DNA of 64,000 nucleotides, taken from the NCBI GenBank assembly GCA_947184155.2, contig CAMXCT020001034.1:121829-185828 (forward strand). The letters are read 5' to 3'. Position 1 is the stretch's first letter; each line of letters opens with the position of its first letter. This DNA comes from Cladocopium goreaui. Its lineage: Eukaryota > Sar > Dinophyceae > Suessiales > Symbiodiniaceae. Shown in pieces: positions 1 through 11,635 of the stretch. The notes below the pieces were generated by a model. It saw nothing but the letters and a program-made list of their open reading frames with translations, did not search any database and was not told where the DNA came from. A program made the translations under genes and the position numbers.

Positions 1-189
1 GTCCTTTATTCGAAACAGCGGAGTTTGTTCTAGTTGGAGCTGCTGGAGCATGCTTCGTTCAGCCATCAAAATAGTTTCTAGGGATACTTCTTTGGGAATC
101 CAGAGCCCGTCATGCAACCAAATAACAGACTTAAGGTGCACTCGTCTGGTGAGCTCTTTATAAAAGGTTAGCATAACACATTCTTCATA
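1..189 (-). pseudogene. ORF2 C-terminal continuation beyond an in-frame stop
   Basis: After the TAG at 190-192 the same frame stays open to the left edge of the window, and the protein looks genuine, with a stretch reading LKSVIWLHDGLWIPKEV. This suggests a single nonsense change in a longer ORF2 rather than its natural end. The fold is not recognised. Confidence 0.6.
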
Positions 190-3100
190 CTATTCAAGTA
201 CACGAAATGTCGCCCCTTTATCACTGTTGTGATAGCTAGGTCTTAGCCTAGGCAGATGAGTGCCAACCACTTTACGGGTAGCGCATTCGATTATGGTGCT
301 AAGGTGCACTAACGGTACTGGGCAGGAGAAACCTAGGTCTCGTTCCAGCTTTGCACAGGCAAGAGATGCCCCAGCATTCATCACAATTAGCGGATGTTTC
401 TTGATCGCTGACTGCCGTTGTTCTTGGGGGACTAGTCCTAGCAAGTCATTGAGAACTACACGAAGATCAGTGATGGGTGGGAGATGGGAGTCCTGGCTGA
501 GGCGCCTCATGATCTCATAAAAGGAGCCAGCCATGTCAACTTCTTGATGCGTTCGACCGAACAACAAAAGCCGCACTGTGCGCGGAAGTCGCTGTGCACA
601 TGGGCCGCGTCCGTATAGTCGACCTAGATTGTCCAATGATGTGGGCATGTATTCAACCACGCGCGGTCGAGTGAGATTAGCTGTACTCGCTAGGTAGGCT
701 TCTATTTCGCGCTTGTAGCGCTCAAAAACAGTCTGTGTGAGAAACTGCCGTACCTGCGGCCATCCATTGCTTGGGAGTTCAGTTAGCAACAGTATGGTCT
801 CTCCGCATGGCCGTTCTTCTAAAACAATGGCCCCAGCTTGCATTGCCATGTAATACGGAGCTGGGGCAGGTACTTCAAAGGGGTGCAATTGGTCCTCCGC
901 AAGCTCAGAAGCAGCACGACTGGCTATTCCCGCCAAATAGTCAGCGATTATATTTGCTTCTCTGGGGCGATACATCCAGGTGCCAAAGTCAAAGAAATTG
1001 GCCTGTTTTCGTCTTATTTGTTGTATAATTGGTTGTAAGTCTATTCTTCGAAAGCGTCCTGCAAATGACAGATGTTTGATAATTGGGAGGATGTCCCCTT
1101 GTAAATACGCTTGCTGGACTACAAACTTCCTTCTCACCAGTTCTTCACTCAGTAGGTCAGCACCAAGGTTTGCAGACATAGCTTCAGCAAAAATGTTGTC
1201 AGGGCACTTGGGCAGCGCTAGAGCCCTCCATTGCAGGAGAGTTACGCCTTGTGTCTGCAATTCCAATAAGGCTGCCCCTGCTCCTCCTACTCCTTTGTCC
1301 GCATGGCAAGAACCATCAGATTGAACAATCAAGGTACCTGCCTCTTGTTGTAAGTTGCTACATAGCACATCGTCAGGACCTATCGGCATCAGAGCGGTAA
1401 TTTTCAGGTGGAAATCTCCACACCCACATCGATAGACGGTTAACTTAACGTTTGGTACAATTCCAATTCCAACTTGGAAGGACTGTTGAATCAATTGTGC
1501 TTCTTCTGCTCCAAGTTGGACAACTCCAGCTGTTTGGTTTGTGTCATACGTTTTCGTAGCACAACAGACTCGTGCAGGGACAAGCGTGTGCGAAATATGT
1601 AAGGGAGGTCTATCTAGACATGCTAGACTAGAGTCATCAAGGTCGCAAACTGCAGTGGTCCGCTGCATTCGTATGTGAGCTACTCTCAAATCTGTAGGTA
1701 GATCTATATAAACTTTATGAGTGAGATTGGTAATCCAAGTTTCGGTCTCCACCAATGGGGCAGCAGCTTGATGCCTCATGGCACCGGCTTCTCGTAAGAG
1801 CATACGATATTGGTGAACTACTCTGGTAGCAATTGCTAGGTGTTTCTTGCTCCTTCGTGAGCCATCCAATAGGGATGAAATGGTGGTGTCATTGGTTAAG
1901 TTCCTGAGAGCTACGATTGGGACATGGCACCATCGTATCCAGTGTCCGACCGTGTTATCTCCTTCGGCGCAGGCAACGCAAGGTAAGCATGGACAGGTTT
2001 CAACTGCTACATTTTGGCTTAGTACATTGGCCGGTTCTCTCGGCTCAGGCAGTGCTACTGCGTTTGTAGTAAACGCAGTAATCTGCTTACTGGAAATACA
2101 GTTCTCACAAATTGCCACTTGACAACCACCAGGTGGATATGCTCGCCCTGTGTTGGAGCAGTAGACACAGCGTTTGCTTCTGCTTGTTCCTCGCCGGGCT
2201 AGCCAATCATCGTCATCTTCATTGACAGCCCATCTGAGCAATGTAAATCTGGCCATACTTGGGATCCATCTTTTGCTGGCTGTAAAGGCTTGGGAAAGCC
2301 ACGTCCAGCTGACTCCTCCCGTCCACCCTGATGCCAATACTTTGTTGCGGATATAGCTGGACGCAACTTTCATCATATGACGTAGAATAAGTGTTTTGAC
2401 TTGATTAATTCTATGTTTGATAGTTCCGTTGCTTGAGGCAGCCGCAGTTAGTAGCTCCTCCCCTACTATACTCGACCAGGCCTGCCATAGGGCTCTAACT
2501 TGGTGTGTCTGTCTATTAACAGGAGGGGGGTATTCACTATAAAGTTCGTGAAGCTCTCCTCCTTTGCGTAAGAAGAGGCCTAGCGCAGAAACAAGTATGC
2601 TCAGGCCCGGGTCAAGTAGAGGGGATATTCCGCTCCAACGAAGGACATAAGCTAGCAAGTCGTGCCGTATCCAACTTCGGCCGAGGAGAAGTTCAGCAGC
2701 TGCGGCCCTGAGCATTTGCAGGTCTTCAGTGGCAGCACCAAAGTAAGAGGTTGTGTACAGGACTACACTTTGAGCAAACGTGTTGAAAGCAATGCTTCTT
2801 GACACGATTGATAATACCGGTTGCCTGAACAAACGTAGTCTGTGTACAAATTTTTCGGCTGCCTTTGGATTGATATGCTTCAATGTTGATGGATGCGTAG
2901 TAGCTTTCCATAAGTCATTGCCATTCAGCTGTGTACGTCCTAGTAACAGCAAGCCAAGTGATGTGGCAACACCTTGCACGCAGTGAGCCCCAAACCCGGC
3001 TTGGTCTAGGTCTAGTTGGGGCAGAACCCAACTTGGGAGTGGGCTATTAACTACAAGGGCAGTCTTGCACCTGCATTGCCACTCTATGGCTAGGAGTGAG

Positions 3101-3444
3101 CTGATGGAGGAGTAATCCATTCCGTTCAGAATTCGACTAGCATTCCTCGGAGTTAGGCAGGCCAATACACATTCCTGCTCTAGCCAGGATAAGTGTTTTC
3201 TTTGGCAGGATGGCAGCCCGAATGGCTGACAGGGCGGTGGGGTGATACGCTTGTTGGAGGAGACTTTCCTTCTCTCTCCTATCTGTTCCCGCCTGGGTCT
3301 CAAAGGGGGGGCAATCAGAACAAATTGCTTGCCAACATAGGTGAGAATCGATTTGAAAACCGGCTGTTCGGCAAACCTGATAGCACGTTTGAATATTTTG
3401 GACCCATCCAATATCATTCCCAGGTCCAGCAATCGTGTTGTCAT
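190..3444 (-). pseudogene. LINE ORF2 distal part: RNase H and unknown C-terminal domain
   Basis: The frame is open over 1084 codons, but true coding probably enters it near 3170, after a frameshift from the RT frame. RNase H signatures are visible in order: an aspartate in VQSDGSCHADKGVGGAGA, a glutamate in FAEAMSANLGADLL, an aspartate in LQGDILPIIKHL and the late ANIIADYLAG motif. Such a domain would remove template RNA during target-primed reverse transcription. Between RT and RNase H lies a cysteine-rich segment (CVYCSN, CENC, CPCLPC), probably zinc binding. About 220 residues after RNase H match nothing I know. The frame ends at TAG 190-192. Confidence 0.8.
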
Positions 3445-5941
3445 CTATATACCCCTGCACGCTTAATACTCGCGGAATTCTGTTCAGGTAATGGTAGATT
3501 GGATCCATCGCAAGGCAAAAGAGGAAGACCGAAAAGGATCTGCCCATGTCTACTCCCACATGCACTGCTCTGGGCGGTAATAATCTGCCCTGTACTTTGT
3601 GGCGAATAAGCCTACCAAATAGTACATACTTGGCATAGTTACAAACCCAAGTCGGCGCCCCCCTCATTTGCAGGATATATAATATCCAATAAGGGTTGAC
3701 TCTTTCAAAGGCCTTCGATAAGTCGACCAGGAGAGCCGCCGTGGGGACATCACTATCCAGCAATGCTTGAATGGCATTGACTGCATGCTGGGGTTCTTTG
3801 AAACAGTTCATTACTACCTGCGATGGGTGCATGTATGCACAAGTTGCTTTCATAATGACCGCAGCAATAGTGCCATCTACTAATCTGTCACAGGTATTGG
3901 GCATTCCAAGAGGCCTAAAAAAATCTGCCGTCGGGCCTAATTTTGCCTTAGGGATCCATACCCCTACTTGGACAGGGGCTGCTCGAGCGCCTGAGATCAT
4001 TTTTCCCATTAGCTGTTCAAGTACTGGATAGCTATCTTCAGGGGATAATCTCCAAGCAGAGTATGGAATACCATCGGGGCCAGGGGCAGAGTCTTTAGTG
4101 GCGAGTAATGTGCGAAGGAAGTCTTGCTTCTGCGGTAGATCTATCGAAGGCCATGCCGTGGCTGTTTGGTATTCTTGTAGAACAGGTTTCCATTCCTGAA
4201 ATTGATCAGCGGGTTCGTCGAACCAAAATTTCCGTGTGTCAAGCATTGCTTCATCCAACATGCAAGATGTAGTGCAATGGTCACCCTTGCTATTTAAGAT
4301 TGGGCCATTGTACATAACTCCTTTTGGGCAGATCGCCCGAAGTCGGTTCCAGAAACTAACGTTGCTTCCAATACCCCTAGCTTGGAGATTGGTTTGTTCA
4401 AGGCTCGGATAATAACGGGAAACTGAGATTTGATCATAAAAATCAAACATCTGTTTGAGGATGTCGCTCCTCACACTTATTTTGCATGCTTGTATTTCTG
4501 GTGCTGGGTGGGACGCAAAAACTTGGTACGTGACAGCCTGTAAGGCCTGATATTGCTTAATAGGAATATGCAGGATTTCTGCACGGATTCTGAGGAATTT
4601 CCGCAGGAGTTCGTGGTCAGGAACTCGTGGGTGCGTGGATGGTATGGGTTGGTGTCTCCACCAAGACCATAGTGTAGCGACAAAGTCAACATCGTCAGCA
4701 TTTCTCAGCCTTTGGATGCGTCGTATTAATTCTTGTAAATCGTTGGGGACAGCGTAGGGGTCTGCTTCCGTACGCCCGGGGCAGAATACGTCCGATGGAA
4801 TGGTTTGATGAATCGGGTCTTTCGTGTTACTTTTGACACATGGACGGACCAAAAAGGTGGCAGTAAGTTGGTAGTGTCCGCTTAAATGATGGCGTCTGTG
4901 CGTCGCGACAAGTACATCGACTTGGGCGGCCGCTAGATATTCCGTGGGGCATAATATTCTATCGAGGGCAGAATACCCATTCGGCCCTTCAAAGGTGGAT
5001 AAGTTTGGGTGAATATCCGTGACTCTTGCATGTATTAATAGGTCATTCCAGAGGTCCGGAAAAGCACTGTCGGCTTGGTTAAAGTCCCCGCTGAGATATA
5101 GCGGGTGGTCGTTTTTCTGCTGTTTAATCCAGGTGACGAGTTCGCGCAGTTCAGTGCCTTTACTATTCGGATGCAAGTAGATGGAAATAAGTCCTATTGT
5201 TGAGTATCTATCCTGAATTACCGCAAGAACAGCTCGACCCGGGATGATTTCTTCAGTTCTGTCCAAACGCCAACCAGGTGGAATAAGGACTGCTGCACCT
5301 CCTGATATTCCTCCTCTATCTGTTGGGATGCCTGCGGTATGCGCCACCTGTAGACCGGGGATAGTGTGATATAAAGCCTCAGGTGTTTCCTCGTGCCATC
5401 GAGTCTCTTGTAGGGAAACCGGCCCAGTCCGCAATAATCGCTTAGTCAGCCTCAGCTTAGGGTCGTTGCTCGTTTGAGAGGGGGTCCATCCTGAGACATT
5501 CCAGACGTGCAGTCGTTTGAGTCGAAAGGGCAAATCTTGTTTAATCGTGCTTCTATACTGCAGTATGTTCCTACCGACTTCTTCCATAACAGGTGCACAG
5601 ATGGTCCTCATATCGAGGGCGAGAGTTTGTCGACAATCATCAATATCTTGCTGGAAGAGGCTCGCTATTTGTTCGAGATTAAGGTTCCACCACGGCCGCT
5701 TGGTACCTTTGGGCTCCCGGTGCAGGGCCACGCCAAAAAGGCGAAATCCACGCAGAAGCATGGCCCCCCGCAAGCACCAGGCGCACCCTGGGGCGGTACC
5801 CTTTCCACACCACGAGTCCCAGGTCAATCCAAGGAGAGTGGATCCACTCACCGAGTGACGTGGGAACCGAACCCATTCATTTCCACCAAGAATGTACAGC
5901 GTAAACCGTACACCCCCAATGGACGTGGAGACGGAACCCAT
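3137..5941 (-). pseudogene. LINE ORF2 proximal part: endonuclease and reverse transcriptase
   Basis: The frame starts at an ATG (5939-5941) and is open for 934 codons. An endonuclease/exonuclease/phosphatase domain comes first (NVSGW, QETRW, LSGDFNQAD, SALDRIL, SGHYQL), supplying the Asn, Glu, Asp-Asn and His metal and catalytic positions. The RT follows, with motif A DLSKAFERVNPYW and catalytic YIDD (in VQGYIDDNTIAG). Together these nick the target and copy the element RNA. The frame is lost around 3140-3170, where RNase H continues in another frame. The first 100 residues are low in similarity to known families. Confidence 0.88.
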
Positions 5942-6936
5942 TCATTTCACCCAAGATGATCACCACTCAATCCAAGGGACCAACTCATGATGCCCCCAAA
6001 GGTTCCCGGACTCCAGCGACTACCGGAGAAGACGATCCAAGAAAGGAGTGGAAAGTCTTAGTCACCTTTTCAGTGACCCCAGTCCCTATGGAGCACAGCT
6101 CGGACCATAGAGCCAAAAACAAGGTCCTCACTGTGGCCAGACTGTACATTGAGCCCACTCTCCCCGAAGGTTGAGAGTGAACCGGTCGGTGACCCAGTCG
6201 TTAGCGATCCCATGTATCCCAGGGGGATACACCTGTCTTGCGACAGGACCCTAACACTGTTAGGGAGGAACCGACGGTCTTGTCCACCGCGAGCTTAGCT
6301 ACCCAACGATGAATATTGACCGTTAGCCAACGGGTTGCCCCGTTGACCCCTCCTCGAGACAAGTCCCCAAGTCTCTAAGAGGTTCACCGACCTTGCCTGT
6401 TCCCCCGTGTCATCATTGGGTGTTGCTACCCTAGACACAAGGTAAGGTGAGACCCGTCGGTCCCGTACCACGTGTGTACCGATCGGTCCGGGAGAACCCC
6501 GAGATACCGCACGATCACCCAAGGATGTGCGCAAACACAAACGAGGGTGTGACATGAGGAGCAACCCAACATGTCAACACACGCCGACTAGGGGGTACCA
6601 AGGTACCGTGTCAATTCACGGTTCGATAGGGACGGGGGCCTTCAGCAACTCCCCTGCGCTATAGCAATAGTTTAACGTCCCCCCGGACCCTCTCGGGTCC
6701 ACCTCCCCCTGTTGGACACATGGTATTGGGGACCCCATCCCCCTACCCATGTCCACTTGCAGTATTCTCGGTAGTATAGAGAGGTCCCGAACCTTACTAA
6801 GATAAGACGGACACGGCGAGTCGTGGTCTTGAGCATAGGCCAATTTGATACATCTTGTTAGTGTCTTTTTAAGAGTACGGAGAGAGGAGTAGGAAGAGCA
6901 CGAAGCAGCATCATGATGCTGTCATGACAATTCTCT
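5942..6936 (-). other. LINE inter-ORF region, hairpin-dense
   Basis: No credible ORF lies here between the ORF1 stop (6937) and the ORF2 ATG. Instead there are many short perfect inverted repeats with small loops: 6213-6231, 6232-6247, 6249-6265, 6328-6345, 6356-6375, 6547-6580, 6594-6607, 6685-6700 and 6713-6755. By eye the stretch is richer in G and C than its flanks. It is a candidate structured RNA, possibly driving ORF2 translation; that role is inference. Confidence 0.65.
6181..6278 (-). other. Candidate four-way RNA junction
   Basis: Arms 6181-6190 (ACCGGTCGGT) and 6270-6278 (ACCGACGGT) pair over 9 bp with one bulged G. They enclose three consecutive perfect hairpins: TGTATCCC/GGGATACA with a 3-nt loop, CCTGTC/GACAGG with loop TTGC, and CCCTAAC/GTTAGGG with a 3-nt loop. 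All pairs are Watson-Crick, so the fold does not itself tell strand; the minus strand is assumed from the element. Confidence 0.6.
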
Positions 6937-8889
6937 TTACTCAGGAGGAGCTTCATCTAAAGTTGTTAGCACCCTACTCCACTCCTCCGTACCTGGAAAT
7001 ATAAGGTATTCACCACAATCATCTACGGCAGTGGCCTGTAATAGGTATTTCCCGATTTGTCTTGGCGCTTGTCGAACGCTGACCTGATGGGCATACCAAA
7101 CTGGAGACCATATAAATGGTATTGACACACGACAGGTCGAAACCAAACCAGTGTTTAAACACAGTTGGACTTGTTCATTGTCTACCACATGAATGATTAC
7201 CCAATCAGGGGGAGGGGTTTGCATAGTTCTATTGATAACTCCAACAATGCTAAGCCCACCTGTTCCTTCCAGTCCTCCAAGAAGATGGAGTATTGTATCC
7301 GTGGTGCCTGGTGTATGAATAAAGCAGGGTCGCGCGCCTACTGTGCTTAAAAAACACATAGCACATATCGGGCTTCGAATTGCTGCAAATTCGCTTAGAT
7401 GAATAAAATGTTTGGATTCATCGATCCGAGTTGTAATTGGGTAGTTGCTAATGATGTTGTGCGTAAGCTGTACTACATCTGCAGGAAACCTGGGAATAGT
7501 GCTGCTGGAAAGGAAATCAGAATCTTGCTGGTAGTCATACGCTGCAGTGCCAAACTGGAAGGGCTGGTCAGTTTCATGTGCAATGAGCAAAAACAGAAGG
7601 CTGGGCTTCTGTGCCCCCACGTAGATGAGGGGAGGCTGCACGGTTTTCGGGGCCCAAATGATGAAGCCAAAGGAAAACTGGTGTGTTGGACCAAGTGTAG
7701 CAACTTGGAGGAGTGTGAACAGTTGCTCAATGGCTGTCAGCTTGTCACCGCTTGTATATGCTTGTAAAAGTTCAAGGTATTTACACTTGATCTCCTGCTC
7801 CGTGACTCGAAATCCGATGCCACTCCCAACTGCCGACCTTAGTAATCGCGATGACAATGCTGCATTCTCAAATGTCAGGGACGATTGATGTAGCCACTTC
7901 ATCTGCGTCTGCTCAAGAGCCTGGGAGAGGCATGCATCACAGAAAGGTACACTCTTTGCTTTCACACTAGCTTGATTATCAGTAGTCTTAGCCGTTTGCA
8001 GAAACGAGAAAACTGTAGGTTGCTTGACAGTCGGTGGAGTTGCAGCTTCAGGTGGATCACCTATCCCATAATGTCGCCACTTGGCTTCGAAGTCAACTTG
8101 ATCTGCCTTCAATTGTACTCCGCGCTTAGATCCTTGTTCTAGTACTGCACGGAGTAGGTCTTGGTATTTGGCATAGACATCATGGATAGGGGGGGCCTCG
8201 CTATGACAAGGTTGCCCATCAGCATCTCCACGCACCCATGCTTGAAACTGCGGGTCAGTACCTAATGCCGCATCAATCAGGGCAGGGTGAAAGCTATTCC
8301 CACAAAAATCCCTGACAACTTTATCAGTGAGGAGTGCTGGGCCATGCCTGGCGACTGTTAAGATGTCTTCAAGGCCCGATAATTTACGCACTTCCTGAAG
8401 ATTGAGAACCCGCATCGGTAGAGTTATATTTGGATTGTGGAAAATGGGAGCAAGCTGTTCAATAAGTTCGTCCTTGATAGACGACGTCGATTTCGGAGCA
8501 CATATAACTGTTAGAAATTTCTTCCAAGCAGGAAGAAAATGCGCCGGGACAATGCTAGCCCAAGGAAGCTGGGGTACTTTCTTATCTTGAGCGAGCTGAC
8601 ATAATAGCGCAAATGACCTCTTTCCTCCAAAGAAAGCATAGTCCCACAGTAGCGCATGAGGCTGATAGGCTGTCCACGATAGCTTGAGAGCACCTCCTGT
8701 TGTATACTCTCTGGTTCTTAGCAAGGGAGCAAGTACTACGGATTCATTTGTGAGATAGAGGAGCGGGCCCCACTGTTCGTTGCCAGGAGGGCTGTTAGGC
8801 ACAGGGGTACCTGTGTCAAGGTGACTTCGCAGGAATACTCTTTGTCTCCTGATCCCAAACAAGGAACTAGTGTCCCATAAAATACCCAC
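6937..8889 (-). pseudogene. LINE ORF1: C-terminal half of cytosine methyltransferase plus tail
   Basis: This frame continues the methyltransferase after a frameshift near 8886. DNMT motif VIII (RRQRVFLRSH, about residue 16-23) is followed by a target-recognition region and motif X, GNSFHP (about residues 197-202). This is the order expected for the end of a C5-cytosine methyltransferase. The remaining 440 residues include a paired cysteine motif (FCDACLSQAL) and are otherwise unrecognised. The stop at 6937 is taken as the end of ORF1. Function as part of one enzyme with the next entry is inferred from motif order. Confidence 0.8.
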
Positions 8890-10136
8890 TGTTTTGTTGG
8901 TATCTGGCGGGGCAGGCCTAGGCAGTAGAGAAAGAGCTGAAAATGTTCAGAGCGTTCCAAGGGATGTCCTGCTTTCATGTTTCCGCCTCCCTGCACCGCT
9001 TGCATGCTGCCTGCATTTTCGGCGAGGTATCGAACGGGCTTGAAGCCAAACAGCTTTTGAGCATGATGTAATACAACATATACAACAAAGAAGAGCATGC
9101 TCCTTCTGCCCGTGAGTCCAAGCAACCCATTCAAGTAGCCAGCGAATGTTAGGTCCTGGCAAGGAGAGCCAGAGATCAGTAGCCATCTGATGTTAGGATA
9201 CATCGCTTTTGCCTGTCTCAGTATCAGCGAGTCTTTGTGTAGTAGATCCCACACATCCTTGACATATATTGTGCCGACACCTTCTGAATTGTATCCCCAG
9301 TGTTGGTCTTCTCGCATGCCCAATTCTGCTGCTACCAATCGACGCAGCACTGGATCTTGCTCAGCTGCGATATATACAGCGGGAGGCTTGCCAAGTTTCT
9401 TTTTTATGATGTGATAGATGGATCCAACCCCATCAAACATAGAAATGACGCCCACTCTGGCTGGGCCAGCTTCATCGACGGTAGTCAACGGTAAGCCTTC
9501 TGGGTCAATGGCAGTGAGCAAGGACAGTTCGCCTTCGTTCTGGCTACTCTTCGGTTTGCCTGACTTGGTCTTTGCTGCTCTCGAGTGGGATTTCCTCTTT
9601 TTGCTACGCATCTGAGTCTCCTGAGAGGTTGGCCCAGATGTTCGTTCTTTATTCTTCCTTGGTGGCTTGAGTATTCCTTTGACAACTCTGAGCTGCTTCT
9701 TCGTGTAACTTGCTTTATCTACAGCACCAGCAATTGTGACCAGGTCTTTGGTGGTGAGAATGGCTTTGGGGGATTTGATCGGTAACGTTAGAACACCTAC
9801 AATAAAAAGTTTGCTGTTGATTCTGCTACTATCAAGGACTCTAAGTCCGTTGCTATGGTCATAGACTGAGATGTTTCCGGTCTGTCCAGCCTGTATGACT
9901 AGCAGCGGACTATCTTGGTCAGTCCGATTCACCGTTACCAGGCAGCGAATTTCATACGTTCTATTCTGAAAGGTGAATTGGTGGCCAAGCGGAAAGTGCC
10001 CAGCCTCGATTCTGGGGAGTGTTTCTCCTTGTTCTGCTTTCAATCGGATCAATGCAACGGGCCCGAATGAGGCAGCAGCAGAAAGCTTGTTCCAGGTTAA
10101 GGCATGAGCATTTTTGTCTCGCTGTGATCTCTGCAA
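8736..10136 (-). pseudogene. LINE ORF1: cytosine-5 DNA methyltransferase, N-terminal catalytic half
   Basis: DNMT motifs are clear: motif I ISMFDGVGSIYHII (S-adenosylmethionine binding, about residues 231-244), motif II acidic residue in YIAAEQD (259), motif IV SGSPCQDLT with the catalytic Cys (326), and motif VI ENAG in RYLAENAGSM (373-376; usual form ENV). The general look resembles DNMT3-type domains. Residues 1-220 are a basic linker. The true frame leaves this reading near 8886 for the downstream frame carrying motifs VIII and X, so nothing below that point in this frame is coding. Enzymes of this family methylate cytosine; carriage by a LINE may alter how the element is silenced. Confidence 0.88.
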
Positions 10137-10353
10137 TATTCCATGTAGGAGTCATGCGGTGGAGAACCTCTTCAAAGGTAGTGGTGGATGTCACGACTGC
10201 ATTAAAGTGGTCAACCGACAGGTTAATCTGATTCGCACACACACTACACTGAAGTTCATACTTGGTGAAGAGGAAAGCTCGCGTGTTTTGGTTCAAATTC
10301 CCACACACGGTTGCATAGAACGCAAAGACAGCGGTCACTTTGCATAGCCTCAC
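9961..10353 (-). pseudogene. LINE ORF1: short zinc-finger-like bridging segment
   Basis: Between two longer frames, roughly 10330 to 10130 reads best in this frame, with YELQCSVCANQINLSVDHF (CxxC then His) followed by VLHRMTPTWNIAEIT. It links the upstream and downstream ORF1 pieces by two frameshifts. A zinc-binding role is a guess from the C..C..H spacing. Confidence 0.5.
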
Positions 10354-11635
10354 TCGGTGGTAGGTTATCTAATGTGGCAAGCGAGATACTGGCGTCGAAA
10401 CAGCTGAAGGGGAAGACCGTAGGGACTTGATTGACCCAGCTCCATCCAACTCCGACTGCAGCAAGGGCAGCTTGTCTAACATGAACACTAATGTGTGCCG
10501 GCACCCACGGGCCTTTCGACAATAGATAGAGGGCAGCATGAAAGCTAGAAAAATGTTTGCTATGGATTGCTAGCTGCTGGGCTCTTTCGGCAAGGTGTAG
10601 TCGCAGGTTGGAGTCAAAATTAGGAAACCATTTTCCGCTTGCTTCCAGGAAAGGTGCCAGTGTTGACAGGTGAGCTGGAACAGCTGGTTCTTCAACTAGG
10701 GTGTCACTGCTGCAGTTGATTAAACCTTCCTGTTCAATTGTTTCCTGATCCCCAGTAATGTCGATGCAGATCTGCGTACCATCGTTAGCAGATAGAGTCG
10801 AACTTTTCTTGAGGGCAGCATGGATAGGTGGTTCTGCTTTCTTGTCTAGCACCTCTGACTTCCGTGTTGGTTTTGTGATGATGCGCTTTGATGCATGTGA
10901 TGGGGGGTCGGTGACTGGATCACTTGCTCCTTTAGCACCTTGTCCCTCTTGTAAGGTTTGCTCATGTTGACGAGCCGCTATGTTAGTAACATAGTTAGGA
11001 AAATCCTGGTTGCCAGGACGGTTTCTTTGGCTGGGAGGTGTAGCAGTGATGGGATCGTTGTAATTAGGATCTTCAAGTCTGGGCACGGGTTTGTTTGGTC
11101 CGTTATCCGCAATCGAGGAGATCGGGGAAATAGGGTCTGGCGACAAGAATGGGGTTTCCCCTAGTGGACTAACAGGACGTGGGCACGGAGCGTTGCTGAG
11201 TTGTTCTTCTTGTAGTAAGGAGGAGGCTACCACACAGGGGAGTGCCTTCACCGGGGAGCCGTCAAGCTGTTTTTCTTGACTGGGTTTTTTAGCCGGTAGG
11301 GGACCCTTTTGCCCGCTTGTGAGATGAGGCGATGACTGAATCCCTTTGCACTTGGGTGTGGATGGTGGGTCGGGATTGCACGGCAGCATAACACTGTCCT
11401 CGCAATCGCCATTAATTGGGTCAGTAGTGGAATCTACCATCATGCGACGATTGGGCATCTCTAATTGGGGGGGTTGGCTTACTGGTAAGTTAGTCCACGT
11501 CATTGTGGGACTGACAGTTCGGTGAGTGTTTGGAGTGCCCTGTTGCGGGGGGTGGTTGTGAGCCTCTTTGGTCGCCTGTGCGGCCACGCACCCACTGGTT
11601 TGGCTGGGGAGGAGGTTTTTATTGCAGCTGGGCAT
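10256..11635 (-). pseudogene. LINE ORF1: proline/serine-rich middle region
   Basis: A 459-codon frame, disordered-looking and rich in P, S, N and charged residues in its first 300 residues, then a helical 120-residue portion (LRLHLAERAQQLAIHSKHF...). No domain is recognised. It overlaps the upstream frame at 11500-11635, where the sequence suggests a frameshift, and joins the zinc-finger-like piece near 10330. Confidence 0.55.
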
